DNA from: Kiritimatiellia bacterium
GTDB taxonomy: Bacteria > Verrucomicrobiota > Kiritimatiellia > RFP12 > UBA3636
Assembly (NCBI GenBank): GCA_017413145.1
Contig: JAFPUX010000568.1
Span: forward strand, 1 to 9,268
Reading direction: 5' to 3'
Length of the DNA stretch: 9,268 nt
Numbering within the stretch: the first letter of the stretch is position 1; every line of letters starts with the position of its first letter. The notes below the pieces were generated by a model. The model was not told the DNA's origin and searched no databases. It saw only the letters and a program-made list of their open reading frames with translations. This document shows positions 6,393 through 9,268 of this stretch, one piece after another. The translations under genes were made by a program, and so were the position numbers.

Positions 6393-6420
6393 GAGGTTGG
6401 TGACGGCGGGCGGACCCGTC
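6386..6420 (-). other. Probable single-base frameshift joining the two parts of the PAD gene
   Basis: Both frames are open here. The upstream frame stops at TGA 6388-6386, and the downstream frame has its first usable ATG at 6392. Adding one G to GACGGGTCC, read on the minus strand, restores continuous sense. It may be a base-calling or assembly error in a short G-run, a true mutation, or phase variation; the last is unlikely because the run is only three bases. Confidence 0.65.
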
Positions 6421-6958
6421 CGTTGGCGCGGAGCGCGGCGTCTTCCGCGGCGTCCGCCAGATAGTCTTCGAGATCGTCCGCCGGAACGAGCAGGAAGCGC
6501 GCCACGACGTGCGAAAGTTCGCGCCAGGCGTCGCCCGGCGATGTGGCTGGACCGAGAAGCGATTCGAGCCAGGTCGTCGCGTCGGCCGGCGGCACGAGCG
6601 GTTCGATTTCGTGGAACGCGAGGCCGTCGGCGTCGTAGAAGACGGCCGCGCCGGTCGCGTCGTCGAGCCGCGCGTAGACCGGAAAGACCTCGTGGCCGAA
6701 CCGCTTTTCGGCGACGAGCCCCGCGAGAAAGTCCGCGGGCCACGAAGCGTCCAGCGGAACGATCCGTTCCTCCTCGACCTGGACCCGGTCCGCCGCGGGC
6801 ATCAGCGCGCCGGCGCCCGCGGCCAAGCGGTCCGCCAGCTCTCGCGCCAGGTCGATCGGCGAAGCCGTCGCCAGGTTCGCGAGCAGGAGCGCTGCAAACG
6901 CCCCCGTGCGCCGCACGCCACGGAAAGAGCTTGCCGATTCCGACTGGATCTCTTTCAT
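6386..6958 (-). CDS. Signal peptide and N-terminal segment of the PAD protein, separated by a frameshift
   Basis: An open frame of 190 codons starts at ATG 6958 with a strong GGAGGT (6971-6966) 7 bases upstream. The residues RRTGAFAALLLANLATASP near 16-34 form a signal peptide with likely cleavage after ATA, so the product is exported. The mature part, with VPADDLEDYLADAAEDA near its end, matches no family I know. This frame makes sense up to RANG and then reads RVRPPSPTSC and stops. In the other frame the sequence continues sensibly as GPPAVTNLMLTDLSF. One extra G in the run at 6414-6416 would join both into one protein of about 1151 residues. I therefore read this as the N-terminus of the PAD protein rather than a separate gene. 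A real two-gene arrangement with an ATGCTGA overlap is possible, but the second start has no ribosome binding site or signal peptide. Confidence 0.75.
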   Translation of the reverse strand: MKEIQSESASSFRGVRRTGAFAALLLANLATASPIDLARELADRLAAGAGALMPAADRVQVEEERIVPLDASWPADFLAGLVAEKRFGHEVFPVYARLDDATGAAVFYDADGLAFHEIEPLVPPADATTWLESLLGPATSPGDAWRELSHVVARFLLVPADDLEDYLADAAEDAALRANGRVRPPSPTSC

Positions 6959-6984
6959 GGCTTTGACCTCCGCCGCGAAACGAG

Positions 6985-8871
6985 CTAGCGGGCGTTTTCC
7001 GCGCCGGAGATGCCGAGCGCGGCCAGGTCGGTTTCGGTCCAGACGCCGTCGACGGTCGCGTCGAGCGTGCCGAGGTCGCGCTGGAGCGCGAGCTCCTGCC
7101 CGCGCCAGTCGGTGATGGCGCGGTAGAGCGAGTTCTGCGCGGAGACGAGCGCGGCCTGGGCGTCCAGGAGGTCGGTCATGTCCGCGCGGCCGGCCTCGAG
7201 CAGCAGGTCCTGGTTGCGGACGCGCCGCGCGGCGAGCTCCACCGCGCGCGACTGGATGGCGAGCTGTTCGCGCGTCTGCGAAAGCGACCGCATGTCCTGG
7301 CGGACCGTCGCCTTGAGGTCGTCCTCCGCCTTCTGGTAGGCGCGGACGGCGGCCTCGAGCGCGACGAGCGCGTTGCGGTAGGCGTTGCGCTCGGCGGTGC
7401 GCTCCAGCGCGAGGTCGATCTTGAGCGTGCCGGACGCCGTCCCGTCCTTCATCCGGAACTCGCCGTGGTCGCGCCCCTCGCGCGCCATCGCGGCCGAGCC
7501 GGGCTCGCCCACGCGCGCCGCGCCGCCGAGCGTGATCTCGCTGCGCAGCGCGTCCTCCGCGACGAGCAGGTGCCGCTGCGCGTCCTCGACGCGCTCGCGG
7601 GCGTCGAGGACGTCCGCCCGGCGCTCGAACGCGACCGCGAGCGCACGGTCGGTCGCCTCCTTCATCGCGCCCTCGTCGACGGAATCGGGCGGCGGCAGCG
7701 CGTCCGTGTCCGGCGGCGCGGAGGCGTCCTCCTCCGGCGGCGCGAGGAAGCGCGCGACGAGCGCCTTGAGCTCCTCCAGGTCGCTCTCTCGCGGCTCGAT
7801 CCGCGCGTCGGGCGGCAGGCCGAGCCGCGCCTTGAACGAATCGAGCGTGGTCTCGTAACCCTGGCACGCGGCGATCCAACTCGCGCGCGCCGCGAGCTCG
7901 CTCTGGTGCGCCTGGTCGAACGCGGCCTTGGAGAGGCGGCTCGCGTCCGCCATGCGGCGGGAACGCCGCGTCGAAAGCACGACGCGGCGGTAGTTGTCGT
8001 CCTCGTTCTGGCGCGTGCGCTTCGCGAGCAGCAGCGAGAGGTAGGCGCGGGCGACGTCCGCGACGAACGCGCGCTTGCGCTGCTCGAACTCGCGCACGGC
8101 GTAGACGAGGTCGCGTTCGGCCTGCGTGAGCGATTCGCGGCGCACGAGCGTGCCCGAGCCGCGCAGCAGCGGAATCGAGACGCTGATGTCCGCGACCGCG
8201 CCCCACGCGGTCTTGCGCTTGCCCGTGAGCGAGCCGGCGAGGTTGAGCGCGAGCGAGGCGTCGGTCGAAACGCCGTTCTCGAACGTGCGTTTCGCGCCGG
8301 CCGTCGCGGTCTCGCCGTGCGAGCCCTGGCGCTTGCCGTCCTCGCCGCCGAGCGCCGAGTCGACCGAGCCCGCGAGCGCACCGAGGAGGGTCGTGTGGAA
8401 CTCGTGGCTCGCCAGGTCGAGCGCGAGGGCGCTCTCGAAGAGACGCTCCTTGTCGGCTTGGAAGTCCGGCGAATTGGCGGCGGCGATGCGGACGGCGTCC
8501 TGCAGGCCGATCTCGAGCGCGTTCGTGCCGGCGGGCGCGAACGCGGCGTCCGCGCCCTCGCGCCCGGGCAGCAGCCGCTCCTCCGCGCGCCAGTAGCGGT
8601 TCGTCGGGAGGTCGCGGATGCCGAGCGAAGCCGGGTCGAAGACGGGCAGGTTCTGGCCGACGAGCAGCCGCCGCCGCAGCGTGTCGGACGCCGACTCGAC
8701 CTCGACCGGTTCCTCGCGGAGCCCTTCCGCGGCGCGCGCGGCCGCAAGACGTTCCGCGGCGGCGCGGTCGGCGTCTTCGCGCCACGCCTGCGCGCTGCGG
8801 CAGCCGACGCCCGCCGCGCACAGGGCGGCGAGGGCTGCGGAGACCGCGGTCCGGCGGAAGAGACGTTGCAT
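6985..8871 (-). CDS. TolC-family outer-membrane efflux factor, probable lipoprotein
   Basis: A protein of 628 residues from ATG 8871. The frame is open further upstream, but that part is Arg/Pro-rich shadow over the neighbouring gene, and the ATG is followed by a proper signal. The signal MQRLFRRTAV, with an Ala-rich core and then GVGC, gives a candidate lipidation Cys at 24; the -3 position is Gly, not the usual Leu, so lipidation is likely but not certain. Typical outer-membrane factor (OEP) features are ALEIGLQDAVRIAAANSPDF, long Ala/Arg/Glu-rich amphipathic helices on both sides, YLSLLLAKR, and a late coiled segment with DMTDLLDAQAALVSAQNSLY. Such proteins form trimeric channels through the outer membrane for efflux or type I secretion. 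It is longer than usual (family about 450-500), with a Pro/Asp-rich linker between the two repeats. No membrane-fusion or inner-membrane partner lies in the window. The secreted PAD gene follows after 26 bp, implying co-transcription. Confidence 0.88.
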   Translation of the reverse strand: MQRLFRRTAVSAALAALCAAGVGCRSAQAWREDADRAAAERLAAARAAEGLREEPVEVESASDTLRRRLLVGQNLPVFDPASLGIRDLPTNRYWRAEERLLPGREGADAAFAPAGTNALEIGLQDAVRIAAANSPDFQADKERLFESALALDLASHEFHTTLLGALAGSVDSALGGEDGKRQGSHGETATAGAKRTFENGVSTDASLALNLAGSLTGKRKTAWGAVADISVSIPLLRGSGTLVRRESLTQAERDLVYAVREFEQRKRAFVADVARAYLSLLLAKRTRQNEDDNYRRVVLSTRRSRRMADASRLSKAAFDQAHQSELAARASWIAACQGYETTLDSFKARLGLPPDARIEPRESDLEELKALVARFLAPPEEDASAPPDTDALPPPDSVDEGAMKEATDRALAVAFERRADVLDARERVEDAQRHLLVAEDALRSEITLGGAARVGEPGSAAMAREGRDHGEFRMKDGTASGTLKIDLALERTAERNAYRNALVALEAAVRAYQKAEDDLKATVRQDMRSLSQTREQLAIQSRAVELAARRVRNQDLLLEAGRADMTDLLDAQAALVSAQNSLYRAITDWRGQELALQRDLGTLDATVDGVWTETDLAALGISGAENAR

Positions 8872-8879
8872 GTGCGCGG

Positions 8880-8909
8880 ATTCTACCAGAAATCCCGCCC
8901 CGCGCGCAA
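8880..8909 (-). promoter_or_regulatory. Promoter-like -35/-10 pair before the TolC-like gene
   Basis: TTGCGC (8909-8904), 18 bp, then TAGAAT (8885-8880) with a TGG extended -10 directly in front. It lies in the 53-bp gap after the transporter gene. The predicted transcription start is near 8873, only about two bases before ATG 8871, so the mRNA would be nearly leaderless; consistent with this, there is no Shine-Dalgarno site. The sequence around the -10 is shared with the promoter at 2675-2703. Confidence 0.45.
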
Positions 8910-8924
8910 CGCGGGCGCGAACCG

Positions 8925-9268
8925 CTACGCGAAGACGTCGCGGAAGTCGATGCCCTCCGCGGCGAGGGCGTAGACCGCGAGCGGCAGCCCTTCCGCCGCA
9001 CGGCGGCACGCGAGCAGGTAGGCGCCGTAGTCCGCGTCGGATTCGCCGTCCGCCGGCGGACGCAGGCCGAAGAGCGCCAGGTCCGCGTCCGCGGAGGCGG
9101 CGCGGATCGCCGCGACGGCGGCCAGACCCTGCGGCGCCGGGAGGACCGAGACCTCCGCGCGGACGCGGGCGTCGTCGAGGAACGCGCGGAGCGTCTCCTC
9201 GGCGCGGGCGGGGTCCTCGTCGGGCTCGGCGACGTGCCGCAGGCGCAGCGCGGCATCCTCCCACGCGC
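8925..9268 (-). CDS. C-terminal tail of an SLC12-like or amino-acid-permease-like transporter, cut by the window edge
   Basis: This frame has no start codon in the window but reads as clean protein for 113 codons up to TAG at 8927-8925. Readable blocks are LRLRHVAEPDED, AEETLRAFLDDARV, SADADLALFGLRPP, YGAYLLACRRAAEGLPLAVY and the end GIDFRDVFA. The pattern of a regulatory tail with a short alpha/beta fold, a DADL-FLGLRPP-like strand and a terminal IDFR--F recalls the cytoplasmic C-terminus of bacterial cation-chloride cotransporter (SLC12) and related permeases. No membrane segments fall inside the window, so the family call rests on this tail alone. A GC-rich imperfect hairpin (CCCGCG/CGCGGG) lies about 10 bp after the stop, overlapping the next promoter, with no real T-run. 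Confidence 0.5.
   Translation of the reverse strand, partial: AWEDAALRLRHVAEPDEDPARAEETLRAFLDDARVRAEVSVLPAPQGLAAVAAIRAASADADLALFGLRPPADGESDADYGAYLLACRRAAEGLPLAVYALAAEGIDFRDVFA

Noticed and set aside
6386..6420. Programmed ribosomal frameshift joining the two parts of PAD
   Set aside because: There is no recognisable slippery heptamer or downstream pseudoknot signal; a one-base indel in a G-run explains the data more simply.
4626..6464. Long plus-strand open frames, also at 292-1350 and 7465-8973
   Set aside because: They lie antisense to well-supported genes, are Arg/Val/Glu-rich, and have no domains or signals; they are by-products of GC-rich codon bias.
6386..9256. A very long open minus-strand frame across the TolC-like gene
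   Set aside because: Over most of its length it is Arg/Ala/Pro-rich shadow in high-GC DNA. Only its last 190 codons (from 6958) read as protein, and those are annotated.
1..9268. CRISPR arrays, tRNA or rRNA genes, insertion sequences
   Set aside because: No regularly spaced repeats, tRNA-like or rRNA segments, or transposase-like frames were seen.

Overview
This is a GC-rich bacterial window in which every supported gene lies on the minus strand, so it reads from right to left. Three things suggest the PVC superphylum, perhaps a Kiritimatiellota or Verrucomicrobiota member: large secreted modular proteins with thrombospondin type 3 (Asp-rich calcium) repeats, genes with weak or no Shine-Dalgarno sites beside genes with strong ones, and a recurring promoter of the form TTGCnC, 17-18 bp, TAGAnT. 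The taxonomic guess is inference and low confidence.

Right part (9268 to 2725). The window opens inside the C-terminal cytoplasmic tail of what looks like an SLC12-type or amino-acid-permease-like transporter (stop at 8925). A promoter then precedes a 628-residue TolC-family outer-membrane factor with a lipoprotein-like signal (8871-6985). Only 26 bp later, with a strong ribosome binding site, a secreted protein begins at 6958. Its frame breaks near 6414 and resumes in another frame down to 3504. Restoring one base gives a single protein of about 1151 residues: signal peptide, unknown N-terminal region, beta-rich module, three calcium-type Asp-rich repeats, and then a complete middle and catalytic domain of a protein-arginine deiminase (PAD) of the animal type. 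All four expected catalytic residues are in place (Asp, His, Asp, Cys). A 260-residue secreted protein of unknown function follows through an ATGA stop/start overlap. TolC-like protein, PAD and the small protein thus look like one operon. GC content drops clearly inside the PAD gene, at the start of the catalytic domain.

Middle (2724 to 2357). This 368-bp stretch has no gene but is rich in structure. It holds a promoter, three copies of GGGTTCGT, and four stem-loops. Two of them are mutually exclusive: a long antiterminator-like hairpin and a 15-bp terminator stem followed by six T residues. It reads as a transcription attenuator or riboswitch-like leader for the gene below. I do not recognise it as a known class.

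Left part (2356 to 202). A full-length relative of the EcoRI adenine methyltransferase is followed 64 bp later by a DUF262 (ParB/GmrSD-like) protein with a C-terminal zinc HNH nuclease domain. This is a likely restriction-modification or defence pair in which the usual EcoRI-type endonuclease is replaced by a DUF262-HNH protein. A hairpin separates the two genes. At the left edge another minus-strand gene starts at 72 with a signal-peptide-like sequence, its own promoter and a hairpin in its leader, and runs out of the window.
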